Counted from the stretch's first letter, positions 9,227 to 18,240 are shown. The stretch is DNA of 64,000 nt from Shewanella violacea DSS12 (GCF_000091325.1 NC_014012.1:682001-746000); one strand, 5' to 3'. Program-made: numbers and translations. Notes: generated by a model not told the origin, from the letters alone.

Positions 9227-10972
9227 ATGAAAAAAATACTAATCGCAGCGGCTGTCGTTGCCGTCGGTGCTGGCGGGTATTGGTTTAATCAGCAGTCTGA
9301 AGAGGGAGTAAGTCAGTCTAATGAAGTATTGGCTTCGGTACCCGCAGACACGCCTATTTTTTCGGGACAGCTAAAGCCTTTCCCTATCAAGTCTTATATC
9401 AACTCAATGAGTCAAAGTTACAAGACCTATCCAAAGGAGATGTTTGCCGAGTTAGAGCAGTCTGATGATGCTAAGGCCAAGTTTTTTGTCAGCTTGAGTA
9501 AGGCCTATATGGATAGTCTGGATAGCGGTCAAAAGTTCGTGACTACTTTTGGTTTAGCCGATGATATCAAAAGCTATTTCTACACTTTAGGCTTGTTACC
9601 TGTACTCAAACTCGATGTCCAGAAGCCTGAGGCCATATGGGCCCTGTTGGATAAGGCGGAAAAGGACAGTGGCTTCAGTCACCAGATGAAGACCTTGAAG
9701 GGTCTCTCTTATCGTTCATATACCTTAACCGATGCAGGTGATGCCGAGCCAATCGAGTTACTTGTTTCACAGCAAAATGGCTTGTTAACGATCACCTTGA
9801 ATGCATCTATGCTTGCCGAAGAGACGCTTGAAACGGCTCTTGGCATCAATCCTGTGACGCCTTCCCTTGCGGATTCAAAGGTATTACAAGATATCATTAA
9901 AGCCCATGGTTTTAGCAATGAAGCCGTTGGCTTCGTCAATCACCAAGAGTTAGTTAAAGCCATCACCACCCAAGATGGTAATTTACTGGCGCGCCAGGTG
10001 ACGGCTATTTTCGCTCAAGTGGGAGAAGACCCACTGTTGGAGCTTCGTACTCCTGAGTGTCATAGTGAGTTTACGGCTATTGCCGCCAATTGGCCGCGAA
10101 CCGTATTTGGTTTGAATAGTGTTTCCATAGAAGATAATGAGAGCAGCCTGGATTTCTCTACTGTGATCGAGAGTAAAAACCAGACATTTCTCAATGCACT
10201 TAAAAGCATGCGTGGCTTCATTCCTGAATATGTGAAGAACAGTCGTGATACCGTATTTTCCATGGGCCTGGGCATAGAGTTAAATCAATTAGTCCCAGCA
10301 TTAACTGCCGTATGGGATGAGATGCTACAACCTCAATACCAGTGTCAGGTTTTGCAAGAGTTTCAGCAAGAGATGTCGGGGCAAAGTCCAGCCATGTTAG
10401 GCATGTTTACCGGAATGGCAAATGGGGTTCATGGCATAAGTGCTGCACTTATTGATTATAAGTTTACCGAGCAAGCCCCAGGCGCACAGGGGGAACCAAG
10501 TTTAGAGAGTGTCGATGCTATTGTCAGCCTGTCTGCAGATAACCCGAGTATCTTGTTTAACATGGTTAAACCTTTTGCACCTGAACTGGCCAACATTAAA
10601 TTGCCACAAGATGGTAGCCCAATCGATTTATCCCACTTGTTACCCCTTCCGCCCGAATATGGCATATCTCCTAAGCTGGCGTTGAAAGGTAAACATCTAG
10701 TCCTGTATACCGGGGACAAGGCCGAGATTGTGGCTAATAAGCTGGCTGATGAAAAAGTAGATAATAACGGTTTATATAGTGTCTATCTGGATTACAGTAA
10801 GGTGTTTGCGCCGATTTTTAGTCTGGCAGAGATGACTGGCGAGCCATTGCCGGAAGAATTTTCCATGATGAAGGATTATAATATGCAAGTGCAGATGGGT
10901 CTGGACATCAATGACCAGGGCATAGTATTCGACTCCTACATGAATAACAAAGCGGCACCCGGTGGTGAGTAA
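9227..10972 (+). CDS. Membrane-anchored periplasmic protein of unknown function
   Basis: The 581-residue product starts with MKKILIAAAVVAVGAGGYWF, a signal anchor or uncleaved signal peptide. The rest is soluble, with segments such as VPADTPIFSGQLKPFPIKSY, and would lie in the periplasm. I recognise no catalytic motif. The recurring pattern of alternating helices and short strands, with ASVPADTP just after the anchor, is like large conserved Shewanella proteins and DUF3352-type proteins, but that link is only a guess. GGAG precedes the ATG by about 9 bases. A good terminator follows, and neighbours run in the same direction with their own signals, so it is probably a single-gene unit. Confidence 0.8.
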   Translation: MKKILIAAAVVAVGAGGYWFNQQSEEGVSQSNEVLASVPADTPIFSGQLKPFPIKSYINSMSQSYKTYPKEMFAELEQSDDAKAKFFVSLSKAYMDSLDSGQKFVTTFGLADDIKSYFYTLGLLPVLKLDVQKPEAIWALLDKAEKDSGFSHQMKTLKGLSYRSYTLTDAGDAEPIELLVSQQNGLLTITLNASMLAEETLETALGINPVTPSLADSKVLQDIIKAHGFSNEAVGFVNHQELVKAITTQDGNLLARQVTAIFAQVGEDPLLELRTPECHSEFTAIAANWPRTVFGLNSVSIEDNESSLDFSTVIESKNQTFLNALKSMRGFIPEYVKNSRDTVFSMGLGIELNQLVPALTAVWDEMLQPQYQCQVLQEFQQEMSGQSPAMLGMFTGMANGVHGISAALIDYKFTEQAPGAQGEPSLESVDAIVSLSADNPSILFNMVKPFAPELANIKLPQDGSPIDLSHLLPLPPEYGISPKLALKGKHLVLYTGDKAEIVANKLADEKVDNNGLYSVYLDYSKVFAPIFSLAEMTGEPLPEEFSMMKDYNMQVQMGLDINDQGIVFDSYMNNKAAPGGE

Positions 10973-10993
10973 CCCTTAGTTTAAAGCAAATCA

Positions 10994-11017
10994 AGAGCCA
11001 GCCTTGCTGGCTCTTTT
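10994..11017 (+). terminator. Rho-independent terminator
   Basis: AGAGCCAGC pairs with GCTGGCTCT around CTT and is followed by TTTTT. It ends the gene stopping at 10972. Confidence 0.92.
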
Positions 11018-11088
11018 TATGCCATATCAATCGATATAACTGACGGTATTAAACTGTAATAAATAGATTTATAAGGTGGAGGTAATAA

Positions 11089-11502
11089 GTGGTCATTGCT
11101 GGACTGTTTTTAAAAGCAAATGAAGTGAGAATGGTAAGCCTGAGTGGTACGCGTGAATCCCATGAGCTTGTGGCACCTAAGATAAATAAGCTAACCCTGA
11201 ATAAGAATCCTACTCAGGAAGAGGTCAGCCAGTTTGCGGCAGAGGTAAAGGCCTATTGCGACGAGCATCAGCTTGATAAAATCGTCATGAATAGACGTGC
11301 CAGTAAAGGCCAAGGCGCCGGCGGAGCTGGGACCTTTCTGATGGAAGGGGTTATATTAGCCACTGCGTCTGTGAGTATTGATCTCGTTCATCCGGCCACT
11401 GTCAGAGCGACCGATAAGCGAACTAACACGCTAAAAGATCTAAAGCCTAAAACGGTTGATTTAGGTAAGGCCTATGATTTGGCATTTGAGTTGTTAAATT
11501 AA
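11089..11502 (+). CDS. DUF3010-like protein
   Basis: This is a small soluble protein of 137 residues. It has the pattern of an RNase H-like nucleotide-binding or Holliday-junction-resolvase-like fold: an N-terminal beta-hairpin (VIAGLFLKANEVRMVSLSG), a central RxxKGQGAGGAGTF glycine-rich loop, and a C-terminal helix. The similarity is to DUF3010 proteins as I remember them; the function of that family is unknown. The start is GTG, supported by GGAGG at 11078-11082, 6 bases upstream. It lies between a terminator and the RIO kinase gene, 138 bp away, and may share a transcript with it. Confidence 0.6.
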   Translation: MVIAGLFLKANEVRMVSLSGTRESHELVAPKINKLTLNKNPTQEEVSQFAAEVKAYCDEHQLDKIVMNRRASKGQGAGGAGTFLMEGVILATASVSIDLVHPATVRATDKRTNTLKDLKPKTVDLGKAYDLAFELLN

Positions 11503-11640
11503 ATAAATTAATCTAAGCTTTTGAAATAAAGTGTAATTGTATCAATTGCGCTGGTGGGTTTAGCTTTTTTTAATCAGCTGGTACCCATGAAAATCTGGTT
11601 TAATATTCCATCTAAGGCCTAAGTAAGGTATAACGGCGCT

Positions 11641-12495
11641 ATGAAAATACCGAAACGCATTCAGCCTCTCGTCGATGAAGGCTTAGTTGATGAAGTCCTT
11701 CGCCCCTTGATGAGTGGCAAAGAGGCCGATGTTTATGTTGTTCGCTGTGGCGACGATGTACGTTGTGCCAAAATTTATAAAGAAGCCGAGAAGCGTAGCT
11801 TCAAACAGGCAGTGCAATACCGAGAAGGCAGAAAGAGCCGTAACAGCCGTCGAGCTCGAGCCATGGAGAAGGGCTCGAAATTTGGCCGTAATGAGCAGGA
11901 GAATTCCTGGCAAAATGCCGAAGTCGATGCCTTGTTTCGCTTAGCTTATGCTGGCGTGCGAGTCCCGCAGCCCTACGGCTGTTTCGATGGTGTGCTCTTG
12001 ATGGAGCTGATAACCGACGATCAAGGATATGTAGCGCCAAGACTCAACGACATCATCTTGACCCGTGAGCAGGCATTAGAACAGCACCAGTCAGTGATGA
12101 AGGATGTGCAGCGTATGTTGTGTGTCGGCATTATTCACGGCGATTTGTCTGAGTTTAATGTGTTGCTGGATAGCAAGGGGCCTGTGATCATAGATCTTCC
12201 CCAGGCAGTCGATGCGGCAGCAAACAATAATGCTAAGCGCATGCTTGAGCGTGATGTGAACAATATGACCAGATATTACGGTCAGTTTGCTCCCGAGCTT
12301 CTTACTAGCAAGTACGCTAAAGAGATGTGGGCCCTGTTTGAGTCGGGTAAGCTAAATCCTGAGTCTGAGCTCACCGGCGAGTTTAAAGAGAGTACTAAGG
12401 CTGCTGATGTAGAGTCGGTACTGGCTGAAATAGAAGCGGCGTTCGATGAAGAGCAGGAACGCAAAGAGCGTATCCGCGAAGCAGAGGAAGGTTAA
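11641..12495 (+). CDS. RIO1-type serine/threonine kinase
   Basis: RIO kinases are atypical protein kinases; the bacterial members have poorly known substrates. The product has the RIO nucleotide loop SGKEADVY near residue 25 and a basic RIO-specific insert (REGRKSRNSRRARAMEKGSK). It also has the catalytic loop HGDLSEFNVL with H166/D168, and the metal-binding IIDLPQ with Asp185 in place of DFG. The C-terminus is acidic and Glu-rich. The 284-residue length is normal for the short proteobacterial RIO proteins. A strong terminator follows. The family call is confident; the cellular role is not visible from the sequence. Confidence 0.9.
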   Translation: MKIPKRIQPLVDEGLVDEVLRPLMSGKEADVYVVRCGDDVRCAKIYKEAEKRSFKQAVQYREGRKSRNSRRARAMEKGSKFGRNEQENSWQNAEVDALFRLAYAGVRVPQPYGCFDGVLLMELITDDQGYVAPRLNDIILTREQALEQHQSVMKDVQRMLCVGIIHGDLSEFNVLLDSKGPVIIDLPQAVDAAANNNAKRMLERDVNNMTRYYGQFAPELLTSKYAKEMWALFESGKLNPESELTGEFKESTKAADVESVLAEIEAAFDEEQERKERIREAEEG

Positions 12496-12500
12496 ACAAA

Positions 12501-12535
12501 AGGTTCTAGTTCCCGGTAACTAGAACCTAATATTT
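12501..12535. terminator. Bidirectional rho-independent terminator
   Basis: AGGTTCTAGTT and AACTAGAACCT form a perfect 11-bp stem with loop CCCGGT, followed by AATATTTTT. It sits between the convergent RIO kinase and peroxiredoxin genes. The minus-strand side has AAAAG/TTTTG flanks, so it can serve both. Confidence 0.9.
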
Positions 12536-12542
12536 TTAGTCT

Positions 12543-13076
12543 TTAATCACTTTTTTCAATACCTAGTTGCTCCAAATTCGCTGCTATATCTTCAGCAGCA
12601 GTTGGGGCATTAATATCTTCGTCTATCTTAATTATCTTGCCATCTTTACCGATATAAAAGGTAACGCGACTGGCGACACGGACAAAATTTAGCACATCAT
12701 AGGCCTTCGCTATCTCCTTGGTTGGATCACTCAACATGGGAAAGTCGGCTTTCTGTTTCTTGGCGAAATCTTGATTGTCTTCTAAGTCATCGACACTGGC
12801 CATCATATAAACCGCGTTATACTCCCTGATTAAATGCCCCTTCTGAACGAGAGAGCGACACTCCAGAGTACAGCCACGAGTGTTGGCCATGGGATACCAA
12901 GCTAGGACTAAGGTCTGCTTACCTAAATAATCACTTAGCTGATAGAAGTTACCGTCGGTGGATTGCAATCTGAAATTTGGCGCTGTATCTCCAACCTTTA
13001 GGTCGGTGGCCATGGCGGAGAAGCTGAGTATGGATAACAAGATAAGCTTGAGCGACATTTTAAGCATTTTTAGCAC
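12543..13076 (-). CDS. Exported thioredoxin-fold peroxiredoxin (AhpC/TSA, Bcp-like)
   Basis: This is a predicted thiol peroxidase that reduces hydroperoxides in the periplasm. A signal peptide (LKLILLSILSFSAMA) precedes the core VGDTAPNFRLQSTDG. The peroxidatic Cys69 lies in TRGCTLEC with a second Cys at position 73, the Bcp/PrxQ arrangement. The usual TPGC is changed to TRGC, replacing the conserved Pro next to the active site. Downstream D-rich and FYIGKDGKI stretches complete the thioredoxin fold. The start is ambiguous among three close Met residues (MLKMLKMS). It is convergent with the RIO kinase and shares its terminator. Confidence 0.85.
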   Translation of the reverse strand: MLKMLKMSLKLILLSILSFSAMATDLKVGDTAPNFRLQSTDGNFYQLSDYLGKQTLVLAWYPMANTRGCTLECRSLVQKGHLIREYNAVYMMASVDDLEDNQDFAKKQKADFPMLSDPTKEIAKAYDVLNFVRVASRVTFYIGKDGKIIKIDEDINAPTAAEDIAANLEQLGIEKSD

Positions 13077-13238
13077 CTAGTATGAATATTGATTGTAATA
13101 CCGCTTGGTATTACTAGTCCTTTCAAGTTACCACATTGATAGATGCGTGTAAGCTTATAGAGATTAAGCTAAAGAGATCTTTGTAGAGTGATAGAGCATG
13201 ATGTGCAGATTTTTTATCGCTCATCTTCCTCGAGAAAT

Positions 13239-13267
13239 TCCCCTTTTATTTGCATCGATTAAGGGGA
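13239..13267. other. Short inverted repeat in the 226-bp gap
   Basis: TCCCCTT and AAGGGGA pair perfectly around a 15-base loop. It lies just downstream of the minus-strand gene ending at 13303 and might be a weak terminator, although there is no good T-run on that strand. Confidence 0.35.
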
Positions 13268-13302
13268 TTCCATCGAGTGCTATGGGGAGTTTGAAGGTGA
13301 CA

Positions 13303-13653
13303 CTAGTATGCATTCTTGCTGTTTTCTGAATCTATGAGTAGGTTGGCATAATTGATCCAGTCGATGATGAGTGCCTTGACTAACATCTGAGTCCCAGGAT
13401 CTACCTGAGGGTGTTGACCTTTTATTTGCAGGGATTCAACGACCCATCTAACCTCCAATGGGGCCAGGGCTATCTTGAAGTTGTCTTTAGGGCTTGGGTT
13501 ATTGTCTCGTTGTGGATTGATGGGGCTGCACATCTGATTTTGAACTGTGAGTGCCAGTCTTGGATTTATGCCACGTAGTAGGGTGACAGTCATGCGCAAA
13601 GCCCCGCGACTAAAGGTATCGGCGGTTAACACTAACTCTTGCTGATTCGGCAT
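13303..13653 (-). CDS. Small uncharacterised protein
   Basis: A 116-residue soluble protein that I do not recognise. It begins MPNQQELVLTADTFSRGALR and has a Leu-rich C-terminal half ending NYANLLIDSENSKNAY. The Met at 13653 is chosen because AGGAG lies 5 bases upstream; a Met 24 bases further up lacks such support. No membrane segment or motif is visible. The clear ribosome-binding site and the non-overlapping position between two other minus-strand genes support it as real. Confidence 0.65.
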   Translation of the reverse strand: MPNQQELVLTADTFSRGALRMTVTLLRGINPRLALTVQNQMCSPINPQRDNNPSPKDNFKIALAPLEVRWVVESLQIKGQHPQVDPGTQMLVKALIIDWINYANLLIDSENSKNAY

Positions 13654-13797
13654 ATCCCTCTCCTTTTGGCTGTTCACTTCCTGTGACCCACTGGTATTTT
13701 TACAATTTGAGCTAGCTAACTCAAAAAACTTATCTATGTTAGTGACTTCAACTTAAACAGACCGCCTCTAATAACCTAACTCAGAGGCAGTACTATT

Positions 13798-15366
13798 TTA
13801 TTGTTGTAGCGCCACCTGAGACTCTGAAGTCGGAGTTTCATCGACTCCAAAGGTCCGTTTAGCTTCTATATCTGGACTCTTGAGAGTGTAGACGGTTTCT
13901 CTATCTTGCTGCTCACTTTCTATCAGTGATAACAGGCCTTGCCAGTTTATAACCTCAGTGATGGGCAGTGGAATATCCGCTCGAGTACCTACACTGGATA
14001 GCAACTTCCCCTGCATGTCATAGGTGAGGCTTGCCGTAAGCTTAATTTTAATACCGCTGTTTGGTAAGGTGAAGCCGTATTGTCTGCCTAAGTCACCAGA
14101 AGTCTTCTCACCAATCAGGGTCACACGTGACAATGATTTGGCAAAGTAGGCTATCCACTCACATTCCCGTCGACACTCAGGGCCTATGATTAAGCCAAGG
14201 CGATTGGAGCTAGACCTGTCAGCCTTATCTATCGGCAGTTCTGTGGCTAGAGGGGATTTTCTGCCATACCAGAGGCCGAATCGTTCAGGGTTAGTCAAAT
14301 CAATCGTTTGGTTGGCATGACTAAATTCAAGTTGCTCGAAGACATTAAACTCATCGAAAGGAATAAAACCTAGGGGTCTGAGAAAGTTTGATTTGAAATC
14401 GAGGGAGCGGCGATATTGCCCTAGGGCAATGAGATGCTGGGGCGTTAGCAGCTGATTATAGCCAGTTTTGGGATTCGCATAATGTCGGGCGATAAAATGT
14501 AATAGCTTATCGCTGTCTCCAACAGCCTTTCTTAAATCTATGATGGTTAATGCCTGGCGTGTGCCTTTTTCTAGTCTTGCTACTAACTCAGAGTCACTAT
14601 CATAGTGAGATAGTGAATCGATTGAGATGTATTCAGGCTGACTGGTTATGCCTGAATCACTCGAGCTGTCCACCTTGCCGGCGATTAGGTCTCTTGGAGG
14701 CTGAAACTGGTGTTTGGCAACTGGCAAGGTCAACTGAATATTGGAATCCTCATCATCGCTAAGAGACAGGGTGACTTGGGGGTTGAGAGGTAATCCCATG
14801 CTGTGTCTAAGAATATCAAGTTGCGAAAGCCAGTGTATGCGCTCACTGACGCTTTCCTGCAGATGGGGAGAGATAAATTTCTTGCTAGCTTGCTCCCAAC
14901 GGGAGAGGGGAAGTCCATCTATATGTGTAATGAAAGGGTGATCTGGGTCTATTGGATTGGCGTCTTCATCCAGTGCAAGCCAGGAATCTGCCAATGGTTT
15001 GAGGATCACAGGTAAAACAGGCAGTGGCTCATTGGGGGATGTGACTATTACGCCGGGATCTCCCAGAGTGGTGAGCAGCTTTACCACCTCGGCATAAAAA
15101 TATTGGGACTCGAGAGTGTTAGTGGCACGGTAGATAAGCGGCCCAATATCAGCTTCTATCTCAGCGAGGCGTTGCTGGTCTAATGCTGCAAAAGCTGAAT
15201 GCAATTTAATTTCGTTTATCAAGGCATCAAGATCTTGATGCATTTCACTCTGAGTTAGACGAGTTTTATATTCGACAGAATATAGGGTTAAGCGAGCTAA
15301 CTGCAGGGTGCTGATCAACAGGCAGAGTCCAAATACATTGACTATCTGTGGAAATCCGAATCTCAA
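13798..15366 (-). CDS. S41 (tricorn/CtpA-like) peptidase homologue, active site altered
   Basis: The N-terminus has a single hydrophobic segment (IVNVFGLCLLISTLQLA), so the 522-residue protein is probably anchored or exported. Residues 65-110 resemble the S41 N-terminal helical domain, but LGDPGV replaces the LGDxH-type motif. Residues 390-430 (GPECRRECEWIA then VTLIGEKTSGDLG) align with the catalytic strand-helix of the family. Cys402 falls exactly where the nucleophilic Ser would be, and the Lys of CtpA-type enzymes is missing. The protein could be an inactive relative, a Cys-dependent variant, or a different Ser triad form. The 431-bp gap upstream contains pldA remains. Confidence 0.65.
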   Translation of the reverse strand: MRFGFPQIVNVFGLCLLISTLQLARLTLYSVEYKTRLTQSEMHQDLDALINEIKLHSAFAALDQQRLAEIEADIGPLIYRATNTLESQYFYAEVVKLLTTLGDPGVIVTSPNEPLPVLPVILKPLADSWLALDEDANPIDPDHPFITHIDGLPLSRWEQASKKFISPHLQESVSERIHWLSQLDILRHSMGLPLNPQVTLSLSDDEDSNIQLTLPVAKHQFQPPRDLIAGKVDSSSDSGITSQPEYISIDSLSHYDSDSELVARLEKGTRQALTIIDLRKAVGDSDKLLHFIARHYANPKTGYNQLLTPQHLIALGQYRRSLDFKSNFLRPLGFIPFDEFNVFEQLEFSHANQTIDLTNPERFGLWYGRKSPLATELPIDKADRSSSNRLGLIIGPECRRECEWIAYFAKSLSRVTLIGEKTSGDLGRQYGFTLPNSGIKIKLTASLTYDMQGKLLSSVGTRADIPLPITEVINWQGLLSLIESEQQDRETVYTLKSPDIEAKRTFGVDETPTSESQVALQQ

Positions 15367-15469
15367 TCTCTCTCCTGATATACTGGTCGTTACCGCTTGG
15401 AAGTAGCAAGAGTCATAGGCTCTATTTATTAGCTAGCCTAGCCTAAGCGATTAAAAATGGTTTAAATAC

Positions 15470-15492
15470 AGTCAGCTAAATTATAGCTGACT
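15470..15492. terminator. Palindromic hairpin, likely terminator for the pldA remnant
   Basis: AGTCAGCTA and TAGCTGACT form a perfect 9-bp stem around AATTA. The + side is followed by TTTATCTTT, the - side by a shorter T-run. It lies about 95 bp past the pldA end and between it and the S41-like gene. Confidence 0.55.
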
Positions 15493-15585
15493 TTTATCTT
15501 TATGAGCCAGTGTTAATCAAGACAGATTTGGAACACAAGCCGCTAACTGTATGCTATCTCACCCCCCAGCGCCAGCGCACCTTAT

Positions 15586-16170
15586 CTATAAAAGATCCAT
15601 GATGGAGATGCCGACACCTATGCGTTGAGTATGGGCATTATAGTCGATAAGGCTCTCTGCGTAACCGTTAAAATATTGAGTCTAAATTCTAAGCTGGCCT
15701 ACGAGTGGCTAGCTCCATGTGGCCTCAGCAGCGCCATACTTGTCGCTTGAAAGATTATTGCGCAGCATTAGGGTAAACCTATGTTCATCAACGCCATAGA
15801 CATCTGTGAGCTCAAAATTGGCCATATAATCTAAAATATCTGGATTATCATCGAACACCTTATACATGAGGGAGAATTTTAAGCTGATTTGAAACTTAGC
15901 TTCCACCTCATTGAGCTCAAAAGGATGCTCGGCGGCATCCTCTTCGAAGGGCTTCATATTGAAGCTGGGGCTATAGGTAACGGGCAGTATATAGTTCACA
16001 TAATTGGGGGTATAACGAAGGGCTGCTCAGAGGTCGCCAGCTCATTTTGTATTATCTCATCGACTAAGGATTCAGGCTCGGCCCTGTTTATGTCTTCTAT
16101 GGACTCACTCACCTGAGTAGAGGTAATGCTGAGTAAGCTCGATAGCAGAGCAGAAGTTAGTTTCTTTTGA
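15586..16170 (-). pseudogene. pldA: Decayed outer membrane phospholipase A (pldA)
   Basis: The minus strand holds separated pieces of PldA. A signal-like start (KKLTSALLSSLLSITS) is followed by about 40 residues, then a run of five C at 16006-16010 where one base is missing. The frame then resumes as NYILPVTYSPS...FELNEVEAKFQISLKF. It jumps directly to DDNPDILDYMANFEL, so the middle with the catalytic His/Ser (HDSNG in E. coli) is deleted. After GAAEATWS come two TAG stops in the same frame, then [14 protein letters not shown] and [12 protein letters not shown], the expected C-terminus. Matching to E. coli PldA is from memory. No intact start codon is in frame. The remnant cannot be active. 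Confidence 0.85.
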
Positions 16171-16424
16171 TACCAGGGGAATACAGATTTTCATTGTTCA
16201 TCTATGGATTAATAAGTCTAATTTACGCCTTGTTGAGCAGATAACACCCTTCAAAGCAAAAGGTTAAAAGACTGGCATATGTTTGTTTGCAGTTTGTCTG
16301 GGTGATGAATACAAATTCCTGGTTGTTAATAACTAAAACGTATAACAGTAAAGAAATAACTATTTATTAAGTTATAAGTAGGCGGTTATATTTACACTAT
16401 GAAAATCGTGTGTGGGACATAGAG

Positions 16425-17258
16425 ATGGAAATAGTCGCTTTACCTGGCCAGAGAGCCGGTGGAAAAGTTTGGTTAGTGGGTGCAGGACCAGGAGATGTAG
16501 AGCTATTAACGCTCAAAGCATACCGAATCTTACAGACTGCCGATGTTGTCCTCTACGATGCCTTAGTCAGTGAAGAGATCATGGCTCTGGTCCCCCAAGA
16601 TGCCGAGAAAATTGCAGTGGGTAAACGTGCGGGTAAACATAGCGCCGGCCAAGATGAGATTAATCAACTTTTAGTCACTAAGGCCTTTACCAGGCAGAAT
16701 GTAGTGCGTTTGAAAGGGGGGGACCCATTTATTTTTGGACGCGGTGGTGAAGAGTTACAAACCTTAGTCGAGGCTGGGTTAGAATTTGAAGTGGTACCGG
16801 GTATCACTGCCGCCAGTGGCACATCGGCCTATGCGGGTATTCCTCTGACCCATAGGGACTATGCCCAAGGGGTGACGTTTATCACCGGGCACTGTCAGCT
16901 AGAGAGCCGTCCAATGGACTGGAAAGCTTATGCAAACCCCAATAACACCTTAGTCATCTATATGGGGATTTTAAATGCAGGTTTGATAAAATCTGGCTTG
17001 TTAGGGGCTGGACGAAATATCGATACCCCAGTGGCAATAGTCTCTAAGGCCACCACACAAGATCAAAAATGTTTCATCGGAACCTTGGGAGAGTTAGAGC
17101 GATTGGCTGCAAATCCTGGGCTTAAGATGCCCGCCTTGATGATCATAGGTGAAGTGGTCGAACTCGCCGACAGCTTAAACTGGTTTAAGCCCGACTCAAA
17201 TCAAAAAGACAGAGTTCGAAACGAGTGGATTCAAACTGACTTAGCTCAAAATAAATAG
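16425..17258 (+). CDS. cobA: Uroporphyrinogen-III C-methyltransferase
   Basis: The enzyme methylates uroporphyrinogen III twice with SAM to give precorrin-2, the branch point to sirohaem and cobalamin. Visible motifs are VWLVGAGPGDVELLTLKA near the N-terminus, VVRLKGGDPFIFGRGGEE, and VPGITAASGTSAYAGIPLTHR, all typical of the SUMT family. The length of 278 residues fits the stand-alone (CobA/NirE) form; the CysG dehydrogenase/ferrochelatase domain is absent. The ATG at 16425 follows AGAG; a GTG at 16410 is an alternative. The sirohaem-dependent CysI is encoded in the same window. The last codons and the stop are tandemly duplicated downstream. Confidence 0.93.
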   Translation: MEIVALPGQRAGGKVWLVGAGPGDVELLTLKAYRILQTADVVLYDALVSEEIMALVPQDAEKIAVGKRAGKHSAGQDEINQLLVTKAFTRQNVVRLKGGDPFIFGRGGEELQTLVEAGLEFEVVPGITAASGTSAYAGIPLTHRDYAQGVTFITGHCQLESRPMDWKAYANPNNTLVIYMGILNAGLIKSGLLGAGRNIDTPVAIVSKATTQDQKCFIGTLGELERLAANPGLKMPALMIIGEVVELADSLNWFKPDSNQKDRVRNEWIQTDLAQNK

Positions 17259-17286
17259 GCTCAAAATAAATAGGCTCAAACTAAAT
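17244..17286 (+). repeat. 15-bp tandem repeat across the cobA stop codon
   Basis: GCTCAAAATAAATAG (encoding AQNK plus stop) occurs at 17244 and 17259. A third, slightly changed copy starts at 17274. The first copy contains the real stop codon. Confidence 0.9.
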
Positions 17287-17363
17287 CAATGCACAGCGAA
17301 TAAGTTCTAGGCTTGAATCAAAAATTAAAGGCCGATCTAGCACGCTAATGCCTTATTTCAAGG

Positions 17364-18197
17364 CTATTCAATCTTGAAGTCCTTAGCGAACAGAGACCTC
17401 ATGGCCTTGGTATATTCATTGTCGGCTTTAGGGTGAACAAGTTGAGTAATTTCATCACCAATCGGCGTTAAACGGTAGTAGTTAAATAACAGATGGCCGC
17501 TTTTTGGGGTCAGTTTCATCTTAGTATCTAGCATGGTGAAATGTATGGGTGTCTTGCTGTTTAATAGGCCGGATTCAAACTCACTGCGGTGCAGTATCCC
17601 TGCATCTATCAAGGTGAGAATACTGGAATAGGGTAGACCGAAATTTGATAAGCCGATATTGATGGGTGATGACTTTCTAAATATCTGGCCAATTCCTCCC
17701 GCATATCGATAACCTATGATGAGCTTCAAGCGAGTTTCATTGTTAATTTTAACCGCCATGCCTAAGGCTTTCTCTAATATCTGGGCTTCTTTATGGGTTA
17801 ACTGTTTCAGTGTTGTCAGGGTCCTTAGGCTAAAGTTGCCTGGACTTGTGATCTCATTGGCGAGAATTCTTCCCCATAACTCCTGCATCTTACGGTTATG
17901 TATCTGTTCTGCGATTTTAAAAAATTGATGTGACCAATCGGGATCGAGATCTGTGCCGGTTACATCTGATGGCGTGATACTTAACGCTATCTTATAGATG
18001 GTTTCCAGGTTGGCTTGATACTGACTCATGAGTTTACGCTGCCTGTGTTCGGCGCGCTCCGCGACCGAGGCAGTAGTAGCACTATAGCCCTCTTCACTGC
18101 TCAACCCAATACGAAGGCCTAGCTGAAGTGCTTTCTTGCGCGCAGATACATCTGATTGCGCTGATTTTATTTCGCTGATTTTCGCTATATCGGCCAT
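17364..18197 (-). CDS. TIGR03899-type (DUF2806-like) protein
   Basis: This is a 277-residue soluble protein. It resembles the TIGR03899/DUF2806 group that I remember from Shewanella and Vibrio; the function is unknown. The N-terminal half is helical and charged (SVAERAEHRQRKLMSQYQANLE), followed by DPDWSHQFFKIAEQI...LWGRILANEI, a pattern typical of that group. The C-terminal part has a small winged-helix-like region (LPYSSILTLIDAGILHRSEF, then YYRLTPIGDEI). A weak alternative is a regulator with a C-terminal sensing domain. It lies downstream of the MFS gene on the same strand, separated by a repeat array. Confidence 0.7.
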   Translation of the reverse strand: MADIAKISEIKSAQSDVSARKKALQLGLRIGLSSEEGYSATTASVAERAEHRQRKLMSQYQANLETIYKIALSITPSDVTGTDLDPDWSHQFFKIAEQIHNRKMQELWGRILANEITSPGNFSLRTLTTLKQLTHKEAQILEKALGMAVKINNETRLKLIIGYRYAGGIGQIFRKSSPINIGLSNFGLPYSSILTLIDAGILHRSEFESGLLNSKTPIHFTMLDTKMKLTPKSGHLLFNYYRLTPIGDEITQLVHPKADNEYTKAMRSLFAKDFKIE

Positions 18198-18240
18198 ATC
18201 ATTCTCGATTTAATATCAAAATACGCCTTGCACTGATTGG

